Positions 1 through 12,200 of a stretch of DNA of 56,357 bases are shown piece by piece. Under the pieces are notes generated by a model. The model did no database searches and had not been told where the DNA came from. It was given only the letters and a program-made list of their open reading frames with translations. Origin of the DNA: Hesseltinella vesiculosa (Eukaryota; Mucoromycota; Mucoromycetes; Mucorales; Cunninghamellaceae); assembly GCA_002104935.1 (NCBI GenBank), contig MCGT01000063.1, positions 1 to 56,357 on the forward strand. Reading direction: 5' to 3'. Made by a program: the position numbers and the translations under genes. Numbering within the stretch: position 1 is the first letter of the stretch; each line of letters opens with the position of its first letter.

Positions 1-31
1 TGGTGTACATTTATTACAAAAATATTTCATT

Positions 32-3000
32 CTAATCGTACTTCATACGGCTGTAAGTATCCATCTGGAGTCTTGCCGATTCTCCTGGTGAGCGTGTGAC
101 TCCATGCTTTACCGTCAAGTGTGACTGCAAAGTGTTGCTGCCATAGTGTCTGTAGCCCCATCCGACTTTCCAAATGTTAAGGTCATCTGCTTTGGTTGGA
201 GTATACAGGCATTCGCGGACTTTCAGAACTTTTTCGTCTCCCGTGCCGGGGCCAGCAAAAAGGTAAGACCATAACGCCTTTTTGTGGGGGCAAGAGAGCA
301 GCATGTGGTCATCGTCTTCTGGCATTTCTGCATCCAGTAGGCAGAGGTTGGAGGTTATACCGTCTATTTTCCGTCGTGCTAGACGTTCTCGTGTTGGAGT
401 GACTTGTGCAGGAATCGGAACCAGATTGGTCTTACTTTTGTGCGGTGTCTTTGATTTCCATATGGCTTTTCCACGTCATCATTGGTATAGACCAAAATGG
501 TTGTAATTCACTTCCTGGAGGGCGTTTAGCTGGGTCGTATACCATTGAGCTTTGGTGTGGAACAGGGATCGCAGTAGTCTAGGTTGTGCTTCTTCCAAAG
601 GAACTGGCGTATTGGGGCCAAACATAATAAGGGATCGTTTGCTGTCGGTTGTCCACTCAGGGAGACGTGCCATAGCTTGGATTATGAGGTATACTCGTGG
701 TGCGTTATTGGCAATCTTGCCTGGATATTTACCGGTCGCTGCTTCCTGGAGATTGTCCGCGAGCGAGTTCGCTTGTATGGCCATATCAATCATGCGGGCT
801 ATGATGGATCGAGGCTGTTTCCTGTATAATCGTATCCAGAACCATTGCAATGCAAGTTGTTGGTCAAGTGGGTCTATCAGGTCAAGTCCTCCATTTCTCT
901 TAGGCAGGGTGACCGTTTCCCATGAAGGATGTGGCCAGAAGGGAGAACCAGGTTACGCACATATCTTCGGATAGTGTTGCATTGAGTGACATTTATAGGA
1001 GTTAGACGGGCCACATGCCAAAGGGTGGATAGTACCAGAGAGTTAGCAGCCAAGCTTGAACCTTGGACGGACATACCACGTGATTTAAGGATTTGACAGT
1101 GTTTGCCTATCTTATTTGTCATGGCTTCCATGTATGTCTTTAGCTGTGTGCGGGACGAGTAGATCGGGTACCCCAGGTATCGTAATGCGTTCGAGCTCTG
1201 TTTATCATGCCATGTCGCACCTATAGAGGTGCATACCTGTTGCCAATGTTGGTGTGGGTGTCCATTCAGCGATATAAATACTGTCTTGGACACGTTGAGT
1301 CGTGCGTTCGAAGCCTTTGCATATATGTCATAGATTTCGGTGAATCGTTGCCATTGTGTGGGGTCATCCAAGAAAACAAGCAGGTCATCGGCATATGACA
1401 TTTGCTGCAGACGGATTGGGTGAACCTTGGCGGGCTTGTGATTTACAAAAATTCCAGGCCATGTGTTGACATCCGCTAGTTTCCGTATTAATGGTTCGAA
1501 TGCCAAATTGAATAGGAAGGGGGACAACGGATCACCCTGTCTGAGCCCTCTTCCCTGTCGGAACGTTGTACCCAAGTGACCATTAATAGCCAAGGCGATT
1601 TCTGTTTTGAAAAATAAATGCATGATGGCCTTGATCCAAGTACTGGGAAAGTTCATAGACCTCAGGACCTGTTCCAGATATTCAGGGTGGACTCTGTCGT
1701 ATGCTTTCTCTTGGTCCAGGCTTGCTGCCACTGCAAACTTGTCCTTATCCATCTTGCATTTACCAGAGCGCATCAGGTCAATAGTTGTTTGCAGTATCCA
1801 TCCGTTTTCAGCGATTTGACGGCCCGCAACGAAGCCTTTCTGCGAGTGGTGGACTAGTTTAGGCATGAGGGGTCGTAACCGATTGGACATCCACTTCGTG
1901 AAAATCTTGGCGTCTGTATTGATAAGGGAGAGAGGGCGCCAGTTCTTAAGGTCTTCAGGATCACCTTTTTTGTACAGCAGGATCATTTTTGTTTTCAGCC
2001 ATGATTGAGGGGTGATGCCTTGACAAGCTAGGTGTATAATCCGTGCAAGTAGCAACTGGAGTTTGGGACGCCTTCCCAACAGGGTCTTGTATAGCTCGAA
2101 TGGTAATCCATCCAGTCCAGGGCTTTTGTTTGTAGGGGCGTGTTTCACAATGTCCATTATCTCATCTATAGTTGGGGGGTTGTTGAGAGATTTGCTTTCC
2201 GTTGCGCTGAGAGAATCATCTTCATATAGAGGAGAGATATTCCTCATGAGGTCATCTAGGCAGTTCTTGTCTATAGGTGTTGGGTTATATAGATCTTTGT
2301 AGAAATGTTTCGCGCTGGCCAACATGTCTCGGGTTTCCGTGACCCGATTACCAGCTATCTTCAGTGCATGGATTGTTTGCTGTTCGTTTCTCGTTTTTAT
2401 GACCTTGTAAAAGTAAGAATTGTTGCATTCTCCTTGTTCCATCCAACGAAGTGCCGCACGTCTGCGTAGTCCCTCTGTTATCGTTTGTGTCAGAGGTCCA
2501 ATTTCATTTTCCACTGTTTGGAGTTTCTGAATTTGCTTGGGGTCCTGTAAATCCACACCGTTCTGATTCAGTTCATTGAATTCGTGTTGTAATCGTGTCA
2601 GTTTGGACGTGCGTTGTTGATGTGTTTTAGCCGACATCAGTTTGGCTGCCGATTGTATCATCCGCTTCCACGTCTCCCATGTGTCAATAGCTTCCATTGG
2701 TGTTAGTTGTCTTTGTATATCCGGCCACTTATGAGTTAGGGTTTGGTCTGTAACTTCTAGCAGCAGGTCAAAGGTGTCTTCGTCCGCCAGGATAGCTGGG
2801 TTAAGGCGCCATGTACCCCTTCCCATGTCTGTCCTAGGAGGGGACCATTCCGTAGAGAGCAGGCAGTGATCTGTCCATTCCGTAGGCATGAATCGTGTTT
2901 GAGCATAGGAGGTGTGGGGAGAGGCTCTGTGAGAGACTAGTATATAGTCGATTTTGGAACGATACTTACCACGTTTAAAGGTGTATTTACAGCTTTTTGA

Positions 3001-3555
3001 TATATCATTCCAATAGGATCTTCGCCATTGCTGCCAAGGTGCAAGCCATGCAGGATCATGTTTTTGTAAATCCACATTGAAGTCACCCAGGAGAAAGGTT
3101 TCTTGTGTGTGTAGTTCCGAGAGAAACGGCCAATCAGGCATTGTATTGAACAGGTCTTTCTTGGCTTGGTTGTGTTGGGCATGGGCATAGATATTCATTA
3201 TTCGGACCGGTTCAAATGGGATGGTTTTGTGTTGGAAAGTAAATGTTATCATACGTGCATTCGTAGAAATGGCTTGATCGTTGATGATGAGTTGTTTGTT
3301 GAGGACGATTACCCCACAATATTTGGTGAAAATCGTGTATGTGTTCGGAAATAGAGTGGCGAGAGTTTTTAGGTGGTCTGTAGTGAGGTGTGGGGATAGG
3401 GAGTTTTGTCCTATGGTTTCCTGTATGCATAGAATATCCACAGGTTGTTTTCGTAGGTGCATAGCGAAAAGTTTCTGTTGTTCAATATTGTTGTCTTTGA
3501 ATATGCTACGCACGTTCAAAGTGGCGATGGTTATGTTGTTACGATTCATACTCAT
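32..3555 (-). pseudogene. LINE-1 ORF2 (endonuclease-reverse transcriptase), frameshifted
   Basis: ORF2 provides target nicking and reverse transcription. The first 892 residues (3555-877) are open. They hold an exonuclease-endonuclease-phosphatase fold near the N-terminus (TLNVRS, IQET, GDFNV, SKIDYILV, TDHCLL) and a reverse transcriptase with LDQEKAYDR, GLRQGDPLSP and SYADD about 700 residues in. After 877 the homology continues in another frame (850-479) and then, past a stop, at 325-32 with the C-terminal zinc-binding region (MLLSCPHKKALW). LINE-2 ORF2 is one uninterrupted 1171-codon frame, so at least one frameshift and one stop have broken this copy. It starts 30 nt after ORF1 ends. Confidence 0.85.
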
Positions 3556-3585
3556 GATATTGAATATAGGGACTCCCAGGGCAGA

Positions 3586-5034
3586 CTATTGTCTACCTTG
3601 AGAGTTTTGTTGCATGGTTCTTGCTTCTATGCGAATCGCCTCTTCTTCGTGCTTGCGTTCTAGCATCGATTTATGATGGGCTCGTCGGGATCGGTCACGA
3701 GAAGATGGGTCGGATAGTGTCACCGCATCGTGTTTGAATGATACCAATGCTTTTGTCTTCGTAGTGTTCGGGAGTTTCCTGGCCGCGATTTTGAGTTCAG
3801 CTGTGCTGTATCCTTTCTTATCCTTCTCCCGGATCTGTAGCTTGGATGGAACGGGAGATTGGATGGTGTTGTCAGTGCTATCGAAACTATCATATATGTC
3901 CATATCCGTGTCAGTCTGTTCGTCTGGTAGGGTTTCCTTTTGGTTTTCTTTGGTTTCCTGTTCTGACTCCCCAGGGGTTGTTATTTGTTCTTGAGTCTCC
4001 ATGATAGTGTCCTCTGGCAGCTTCTTGGGTTCCATGTCCATGTCTCCGGTTTCCGTAGTCGTCTCCGGTTCCTTCTTGTCCTTTGTCGATCGTACGGTGG
4101 ATAAGGGTGGGAATTTTCGTTCGCGGGCTTGTAGGTATTCATCTATGGCTTCTTTATCCGTCTGCGTTTTTTTTGGGCAGAACCTGGCGTAGTGTCCTCG
4201 GTGATTGCACGCTCTGCAGGTGATTCGTTGCATTTCAGGGCAGTTCTTCCGGATGTGTCCTTCACGCTGACATTTGAAGCAGATGTCCGGGGCGTTTTTC
4301 CACGAGGCTGTTACTGTATGATTGTAATCTTCCAAATACAACCGTCTTTCGAGAGTATCCCACTCTTGGTCCTCAACAGGGTTGGTGTCCAATGAGACTT
4401 TTGCTTCCCCTTCGAACCATCCATGATCGGTGAATTTGGTGACTCGAAGGACCTTTCCAAAGTAGCGCATCGAGTTTCTCAGACCATTCACGATCTCCTC
4501 ATCTGATATGTCGTACGGCAGTTGGCTTAGCGTGACCTCGTTGATTCTAGTGGCTTGTTGGCTATTGTTTACTGCTACACCTTTGTAAACAATGCCACGA
4601 ACATTCACACCTTCCTCGATGGCTTTCATCTTGCTTTCTCTGTTTTCGAATCGAACTTCAATTGTCATTTTGCTGGCATTGGGTCTACCATATTTAAAGA
4701 TGGGTCTAGCTCCCCTGTTTTTGAACTGTCCTAACTGTTTTTGGATCAGTTCATAGGCCTCCGTATGATGGTCAAAGTCTTCCGGGTTTAAGTCGAACAG
4801 TACTGCTCCTTGTGTTAGATCGTTCTGTAACATGCTGGTTGCAATTGCCATGATGTTTGTGGCACGGAAATCATGGTCTTCCCACAAGGTCGTTGCCTCC
4901 ATTCGTTGTTTTTGACCTTCGAATGTGCGTTTGTTCAATGTACGAGGAACTGTCTCCTCAGCGTTAGGTAAGTTCCTGGTCAGCATTTGTCGATAGGAAA
5001 CCTGTGTCCAGGTGACATCCTGGTCCGTCTCCAT
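3586..5034 (-). CDS. LINE-1 ORF1 nucleic-acid-binding protein
   Basis: A 482-residue ORF1 protein beginning METDQDVTW, the same start as in LINE-2 after correction. ORF1 proteins bind the element RNA and act as nucleic-acid chaperones. An RRM-like stretch (EVTLSQLPYDISDEEIVNGL...YFGKVLRVTKF) is followed by two CCHC zinc knuckles (CFKCQREGHIRKNC and CRACNHRGHYARFC) and an acidic, Glu/Thr-rich tail ending in a basic Arg/Lys segment. The RRM call is an inference from the pattern. The frame is intact although the downstream ORF2 is broken. Confidence 0.85.
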   Translation of the reverse strand: METDQDVTWTQVSYRQMLTRNLPNAEETVPRTLNKRTFEGQKQRMEATTLWEDHDFRATNIMAIATSMLQNDLTQGAVLFDLNPEDFDHHTEAYELIQKQLGQFKNRGARPIFKYGRPNASKMTIEVRFENRESKMKAIEEGVNVRGIVYKGVAVNNSQQATRINEVTLSQLPYDISDEEIVNGLRNSMRYFGKVLRVTKFTDHGWFEGEAKVSLDTNPVEDQEWDTLERRLYLEDYNHTVTASWKNAPDICFKCQREGHIRKNCPEMQRITCRACNHRGHYARFCPKKTQTDKEAIDEYLQARERKFPPLSTVRSTKDKKEPETTTETGDMDMEPKKLPEDTIMETQEQITTPGESEQETKENQKETLPDEQTDTDMDIYDSFDSTDNTIQSPVPSKLQIREKDKKGYSTAELKIAARKLPNTTKTKALVSFKHDAVTLSDPSSRDRSRRAHHKSMLERKHEEEAIRIEARTMQQNSQGRQ

Positions 5035-5141
5035 TGGTCTCGCTTGCGTATAGGTGGCAGTAAAGTGTTTTGTTGTTGGTTTGTCTGTGTAAATGTTTAT
5101 CCGAGTTGGTTGAAGTTCCTTAGCGGAAAGAGAGTTTTTGA

Positions 5142-8100
5142 GTGGCTAATGACTCACCAGTGGGAAGCTCGCATGAAAGGACAAGAATGATGGCTACCAT
5201 TGAACCTTTCATGGCAAGAAATCAAGCCATACCGAAGGGCACGTTTTGCAACGTACCAGAGTCGGTTGTTCATCTCGACACTGAGCCAGGCAAAACGGCA
5301 TACAAGCGCCAGTACACAGTACCTTGGGCTTTATCCTCACGGATGGAAAAATTCATTCAGGACGGTCTCGACGATCTTGTCATTCAAGAAATGACACAAG
5401 TGGACACCGCATGGAATTCACCTATTACCTTTGCGCCAAAAAAAGACGCACAAGGTAACAAGACAGACATGCGCCCTTGTTTAGATCCTCGACACATCAA
5501 CCGCCTATTGCCTGATGATCGGTTTCCATTACCCATCATCGACGACATTTTCGAGCAGCTGAGAGATGCCTCTATATTCTCCACGCTAGATCTCAAAAGT
5601 GCATTTAATCGCTTCAAGATTTATGAGCCGCACCAACATAAGACCGCTTTTACATATCAGAATAAGCAGTACAAGTTCGTTGGATGCCCTTTTGGCTTAA
5701 AATCTATCTCAAGCAAATTTCAGAGGGTCATGTCGATCTTGCTCCATAAGCACAAAGATTTTGTACTCAATTTCGTAGACGACATTATCATTTATTCTCG
5801 GAATTTGGATGAACACACAAAACACATCTGCACGGTCATAGACATACTGACCAATGCAAACCTGATCTTGAACGCAAGCAAATGTCATTTTGCGCAGGCC
5901 TCGGTCACACTCCTCGGATTCCAAGTTTCCAAACAGGGTGTCCGAATAGACCAAAACAAGCTTGTCAATCTCGATGAGTGGCCTATCCCTCGATCAGAGA
6001 AAGCGGTTCGTAGCTTCCTAGGTTTCGCCAACTACTTCCGTAAGTTCGTGCCTTCGATGTCTGCCCTGACCAGTCCACTTGATGACCTTCGCAACTGCAA
6101 GGACGTACCGGGTAACTGGACGCCCAAGCATACGGAATGCTTCAAAGAAATTAAGGCTCGGCTACTACGCAAACCCATACTCGCTTACCCTAACTTCCAG
6201 TGGCCCTTCAAGGTAGCCACGGATGCGTCACAACACGGCCTCGGTGCAGTATTGTACCAACAGGACCCCGTGGATACAACTGTCGTTCACTACATTAGTT
6301 TCATGGCCAGGTCGCTATCGAAATCTGAACGCAACTATTCTGCCACAAAGAGAGAGCTATTAGCTATTGTCTTTGCTCTCAGACGCTTCCATCATTACCT
6401 ATGGGGTAACCACTTCACTCTCTACTCTGATCATCGAGCCTTGTCGTACCTTCATACGCAAGAGGAGATCAACCCTATGATGAGCAACTGGTTAGAGACC
6501 ATTTTGGACTACAACTTTGACATTGTGCACATCCCTGGTCACGTTAACGTGTTACCGGACCACCTATCACGCTTCTTCCTCACGAGCCAACAGCCGGAGG
6601 GGGGTAATAAGCGTAGCAACCGCACAGAAGATGTTGAAACAAAGCCAGGGTCACAAACCACAAAAAAGCACAAAACTCAGAAGTGCAGCAAAAAAGAAAA
6701 AGAAAAAAGCGAAAAAGTAGAACCTCAAACAATCCTAAGCCGCTCTTGGCACGTGCACCCTGATATGACTCCCATGGATCTCGACACCTTCGAACCCACT
6801 GAGGATCTCGCACAGGACCACCCAGAATACAATGCAGCAACGGACATCAAATCCAGAGCATCACACATCAGAAATCTGGAAAATGAGAGTTACTACATAC
6901 CACCGCTTAGCGAAAGAAAGAAAATACTTGCCACTCAACACTTGGCCGGACATTTCGGAGCTGATTCCATGGTACGAGCCATTCGCAAAAGGCTAGGTAT
7001 CGACTGGCCAAAGATCCGAGAGGATGCAGTCAGAACCACGCAAGCCTGCGACAAGTGTATGAAGCATAATATCGTGCGCCACGGGTATCATCCGCTCAAA
7101 TCCATTGAAGCTAAATGGCCAGGCGACCACTACGCAATCGACCTAGCGGGACCATTCCCCACGTCGCATAGCGATAACCATTACCTATTCGTGCTCATAG
7201 ACATCCACAGCAAATATGTCATCTTGGAAGCAATTCCAGATAAAACATCACCCACGATCGCTAAAGTGCTGCTGAAGATATTTCTCACACGCGGCTTTCC
7301 AAAGGTATTGCAATCGGATAATGGCACTGAATTTGTAAATTCACTGGTAAAGCTGCTGACATCCTCATGCAAAGTGGATCACCGCCTGATCACCCCGTAT
7401 CATCCACGAGCAAATGGAGCTGCTGAAAGGGCTGTACAGACCATTACACGCATGCTAGCTAAACTCGTAGACAGTCAATTGAAAGACTGGGATGAACACG
7501 TTGATGCAGTTGCATTCTTTTATAATACGCAACCTAATAGCACAACAGACTCAGCACCACACGATTTATTTCACGGCTGGAGGCAAAATAGCTTAATTGA
7601 TTATCGCAAAGACCATGAGGACTCTGTTGAGCACAACATTCCTACATGCAACTACGATCAAGAGCATATCCAAGACCGAATCCGAGAGCTGCAAATCGTT
7701 CACGATGCAGTGAATGAAAAAGTAAGCCAAAGAAGAAAGGCCGTGAAAGCAGCCTACGACAAGAAACACAAGATGATAGAATTCTCGACTGGGACGCTAG
7801 TCGCTATCGAAGACCCTCTCTTGACACGCAAACTGGAGCCTAGGTACCATGGCCCATATCGAGTCGTGATCGTTACAGAAGGAGGTTCCTATGTGTTGGA
7901 GGACACCATCACAGGTGAAAGATTGCCAGAGAGGTTCGCACCCTCGCAACTAAAACCAGTATCGGATGATCCTATATTCAAAGACGCAGAAGACGAAGAT
8001 AACGAGCAACGCTACGTCGTAGAAAAAATAGTCGACCATCGCGGAGAAGTAGGGAAGAGGCAATACCTGGTAAAGTGGAAAGGATACCCTTTTGACGAAG

Positions 8101-8318
8101 CCACATGGGAGCCCTCGAACAGCTTCGACGACACCGCACTAATTGATCGCTATTGGAGACGTCTCGAACGCGAAGCCATAGCCGCCGATAAGCCCAAAAC
8201 CTCTGTTGTACCTACCGGTAACGTCAATAGACAAAAAAAGGATAACAAGTTAATGCGCAAGGGACACAGGCAAAGTCAACGTCAAAACACTGGACAAAGA
8301 AGATCCACACGCCAATGA
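5142..8318 (+). pseudogene. Ty3-A copy 1 pol remnant (RT-RNase H-integrase-chromodomain)
   Basis: An open frame of 1058 codons, but the apparent start is only the LINE-1 junction. In the intact copy this point is residue 655 of the polyprotein, so gag and protease are missing. Visible in order: RT with LDLKSAF and FVDDIIIY (about residue 212), RNase H (ATDASQHG, about 359; TKRELLAIVF), integrase zinc-binding H/H/C/C (H600, H604, C636, C639), catalytic D667, D726 and E762, and a C-terminal chromodomain (about 952-1006, YLVKWKGYPFDEATWEP). The chromodomain probably targets integration to methylated-histone chromatin, as known for chromoviruses. Confidence 0.9.
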
Positions 8319-8654
8319 GAACAACGTTCCCTTGGTAAAACTGCATTCAAGTAGCTCAAGTACATTGCAGGACAATGATGATATAAGACTACAATCAAAA
8401 TGATTCAAGAAGTGATGAAATACGAGACTAAACTTTGGAAGAAGAAATAGGACAAACTAATCCAAACAGTCCTTTGCCAAGCACAACAAACACGTAACTC
8501 CGACCTGTGGAAGATCTGCAACTTGGTTCTCCGGTGGCCACCAATTTTGGAATCAGCCGCATTGACGCCGCAGCAAGGATCAAAGTTACGAATCTTAATA
8601 CTTTCACCAGTATGTCTTTGAGCATCAAGCATGTCAAGGTCTGGTGGGGGGTAA

Positions 8655-8829
8655 TGTGAACTTGAAGCCAATCAGCCGCCCTCACATAGCTTGTGCAACT
8701 ACTGAGCCCCTGCCTGTAACACAATATTTATTAGTCACAGTCAGAGGACTCTGTTATGATTCCCCCTTCTTCCCCATCTGATTCTATAATCATATAAAAA
8801 CCAACCACTTCGAATCTCGTATTCTTACA
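8655..8829 (+). repeat. 3' LTR of Ty3-A copy 1 (175 bp)
   Basis: Begins TGTGAACTTG and ends ATTCTTACA, the TG...CA form of an LTR. It appears identical to the two LTRs of the intact copy except at one base in the CCCYCTTC run. A G-rich polypurine tract (GGTGGGGGGTAA) lies immediately upstream. The next five bases, GATCG, would be one side of the target duplication; the other side is outside the window or lost. Confidence 0.92.
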
Positions 8830-9060
8830 GATCGTTTTGACAGCGTGCGAGGCACCGTTCCTTCTTTGGACCTCATGTTTTTGGTCAGAACTTGTTGGTA
8901 CGATAGACCAACTGTGGTCCAAGAGCCTTCTTGGTCCACTTCCATCGGCAGTAGGTTGGATAAAGGTCGATAGTTTCGATTTTTACTTAAAGAGGTTGAT
9001 AAGTTGCTGCTTAAAAGTTTACCCGTGTAAAGAGTATATTTTAAGCGAAAGAGAGGGTCA
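8830..9060 (-). mobile_element. 5'-end fragment of a second LINE-2 family copy
   Basis: About 230 bases match 14168-14398, the 5' end and first ORF1 codons of LINE-2, with no difference I could see. The fragment stops at the Ty3-A LTR on the left and at the CTCTTTCGCTTAAA 5' terminus on the right, so Ty3-A inserted into this LINE's ORF1. The rest of this LINE is not in the window. Bases 9061-9097 between it and the LINE-2 target duplication show no recognisable feature. Confidence 0.85.
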
Positions 9061-9225
9061 CGAGGTTGCCTCAGGGGGTGAATCCCTAGGGGGATACGTT
9101 GTCGTCTCCATGATTTTTTTTTTTTGTATCATAATGTGATCTTTATTTCATAAATTAATATAAGAGCATAAGTTACAGTCCTTCATAAAAGCATAAATTG
9201 CAATCCTACATAGGCAAACAGAGTA

Positions 9226-12200
9226 TTATTCTGATTTAGAACATACCAATGTGTACTGGGCTTCCCAAGCAATTTTCGTCGATTCTTGTGACCAGGGTAT
9301 CTTTTTGAAAATACACGTGAAGTGTTGTTTCCAGAGGATCAGCATGCCCCATGCCACCTTCATCAGTACTTCCTCATCAACTTGATGTGGGGCCCAGATG
9401 GCCTTGGATACTATATATTGGGTGGATTGCTCATTCTCCGTTGGCCAAAGGGACTGCCAGAACTTGCTTTTGAATGGACAGGTCACCCAAAAGTGCCTGT
9501 CAGTTTCAACTTGATGCTCATCAGCGCAGAATTGACAGTAACCAGAGGAATCACCCAAGCACATGCGTCGAGGTTGCGTGGGCAATTTACAATGAAGAGT
9601 ACGAAACATAAGGGTCCTTGCTTTGTGTGGAATCGGGATCTGCATGAGGCGTTTCCAAGCTTTAGGAGGAATTGACCAGAACATTGGGATAGATATCGGT
9701 GGAGGGCGGGAGTTAGGACGTAGTACCCATTGAGCTTTTGGGTGGAACATCATACGTGCTTGTTTGGTTGTTGCATGTTCAAAATTGATGGGGTTCGCTT
9801 CATCAAAATAGATCTGTGTTTTGGATGCATCTAATAACCACGGTGGAGCTTTGGCAACTGCCTGAGTGATGAGGAATACGCTAGGGGCCTTATTGCGTAG
9901 TCTACCCAGTTTGCTGGTTGCCTCCCATAATGTGTCTCCCGCCGAGTAGGTTTGGAATACCAAGTTCATGAGTCTGGTGTGAACCGTTCCAGGAGCTTCT
10001 ACATATTCTCTTATCCAGAACCATTGGAGAGCCCATTGTTGAGCTTGTGGGTCTATCACCCCTAGTCCTCCATTAGTCTTGGGTAGGGTGATCGTTTCCC
10101 ATGACGGATATGGCCAGAAGGGAAGTATTAGCGGTCGGACTATCTGGCGGATCTCCGTAACTTGTTTGGTGTTGATCGGGGTGGTTCTTGCCACATGCCA
10201 CAGCTTGGATAGAAGAAGTGCATTGGTGACTAAACTAGAGCCTCTTATTGACATGTTACGTGATTTCAATATGTTCGCGTGAGTAGCTATTTTGGATATG
10301 TTTGTTGTCATGTACTCGTTAAGCTGGTCTCTTGTTGAGTATATAGGGTATCCAAGATATCTTATCGCTGAGGTACTTGTTCGATCGTGCCATTCTGCTT
10401 GAATAGATGTACATATGCTTTGCCATTGTTCTTTGGGGTTGCCATCTAGTGATATGAAGCAGGTTTTGGATATATTTAGCCTGGCATTGGACGCCTGGGC
10501 ATATTTCTCATATGTGTCTAGAAATATGGCCCATTGCTCAGGTTTGTCCATAAATATCAGTAGATCATCAGCATAGGCCATATGAGTCAGTCGTATAGGG
10601 TCTGCCTTGTGCTTCTTTGAATCTAGGTATACACCTTTCCATATTTGTGGGTTCTCTAGTTGACGTAGTAGGGGTTCGAACGCAATGTTAAACAGATAAG
10701 GTGAAAGGGGATCTCCTTGGCGTAAGCCTCTTTGTTGTTTGAAGGGAGTCCCCATGTATCCATTGATGGCCAGTGATATGTTCGTATCAAAAAAGAGTGC
10801 CTTGATCGCTTCAACCCATTGGTTTGGGAGGGCCATTTTTAGCATTACCTCTCCCAGGAATTCGGGATGAATTCTGTCATACGCCTTTTCCTGATCGAGA
10901 CACGCAGCTACCTTGTCCGTGGTAGGGTCTTGGTTTTTGGTGTTGCGAATAAAGTCCATGGTTGTTTGTAGTGTCCACCCATTTTCAGATATTTGACGTC
11001 CTGGTATGAATCCTTTTTGTGGTGTGTGGATTAACTGATCAATAAATGGGCGTAGGCGATTCGTCATCCATTTAGTGAATATTTTAGCATCAACATTTAT
11101 AAGGGATAGTGGTCGCCAGTTTTTCAGTTCTTCTGGGTCGTTTTTTTTGAACAGTAGAATCATCTTTGTCTGTTTCCAAGATTCCGGTATATTTCCTTGC
11201 AGTGCCATGGACATTAACCGGCGAAGTATTAGCATAAGTTTTGGTTGTTTAGGCAACATAATTTTGTAGAGTTCAAAGGGTAAGCCATCCAAACCTGGAC
11301 TCTTGTTATGGGGAGCATATTTGAGTATTTCCAATATCTCTTCTTCATCCGGTTCAGCCATTAGGTGTTTTTGGTCAGTTTCATCCAATGATTCTGTAGG
11401 GCGGAAGGTATTCAGGAGGTCATTCATACTATTCCTATTAATAGGATCGGGGCTGTATAGTGACGAATAAAATTGTTTGGCATAGGACATAATTGATCGA
11501 GAGTCCGTTACACGTCCTTCTTCTGTTTTGAGCGCTGTGATTGTTTGTTGAGCGTTACGGGTTTTGATCACATTATAGAAGTATTTGGAATTCGTTTCGC
11601 CTTGGTCTATCCATCGTATGGCGGCGCGTTTCTGTAGTGCCGTCATCGATTTGCGAGCTTCCACATCGATTTCTTGCACTATTTTCTGTAGTTCCTTGGA
11701 ATGGTTGATGGACTGAGTTGCTTGGTCTTGATTATTCAGTTTGTCAAAGGACGTTTGGAGTTGACTTAGCTTGGACTGACGTTTTCGCTTGATTATAGTT
11801 GCTTGTTGTTTGGCTACTGCTTGTATACACCTTTTCCATTGTTCCCATTTGTCAATGCATGCCTTTGTATCCATAATGGTGATGGTATGTCCCGGAATGT
11901 CTTCCAGTAATTTCTCAGTGACGGTCGTCATGAGATCTATCACCTCCGGTTCTGCAAGTAGACTGGTATTGAGGCGCCAGGTACCTTTGCCCATGTCGAG
12001 GCGGGGAGGGTACCATTCACACTCGAGTAAACAGTGGTCCGTCCATTCCTCAGGTAAGGATTTTGAAGTAGCATATGAACAATGAGAAGCAGTGTAATTA
12101 GTGACAAGCATATAATCAATTTTGGAACGATGCTCACCACGTGCGTGGGAGAACCAGACACGTTTTGATATATCGTTCCAATTGGCTTTTTGCCAAGTGA

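Larger units (their letters stand above)
1..5137 (-). mobile_element. LINE-1: APE-type non-LTR retrotransposon, nearly full length, decayed ORF2
   Basis: Two-ORF non-LTR retrotransposon read on the minus strand: ORF1 with zinc knuckles (3586-5034), then ORF2 with endonuclease and reverse transcriptase. The 3' end runs to or past the left edge of the window; no poly(A) tail is seen. The 5' end near 5137 abuts the pol gene of a Ty3-A element within the codons for VANDSPVG. That suggests LINE-1 inserted into Ty3-A, with the Ty3-A 5' half lying left of the window. The 5' terminus carries the CTCTTTC motif shared with the other LINEs here. ORF2 is broken by frame changes, so the copy is probably dead. 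Confidence 0.85.
5138..8829 (+). mobile_element. Ty3-A copy 1: 5'-truncated chromodomain Ty3/Gypsy element
   Basis: This stretch matches the intact Ty3-A at 24048-30166 with a constant offset of 21337 bases, so there is no insertion or deletion over about 3.7 kb and only a few base differences. It starts inside pol, where LINE-1 was inserted, and runs through integrase, chromodomain, a 336-nt noncoding 3' region with a G-rich polypurine tract, and a 175-bp 3' LTR. The LTR is followed directly by LINE-2-type ORF1 sequence at 8830, which was its insertion target. Gag, protease and the 5' LTR are absent from the window. Confidence 0.92.

Noticed and set aside
8837..9139. Plus-strand 100-codon frame
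   Set aside because: It is antisense to the LINE-2 family ORF1 start; the same frame appears at 14137-14418 for the same reason.
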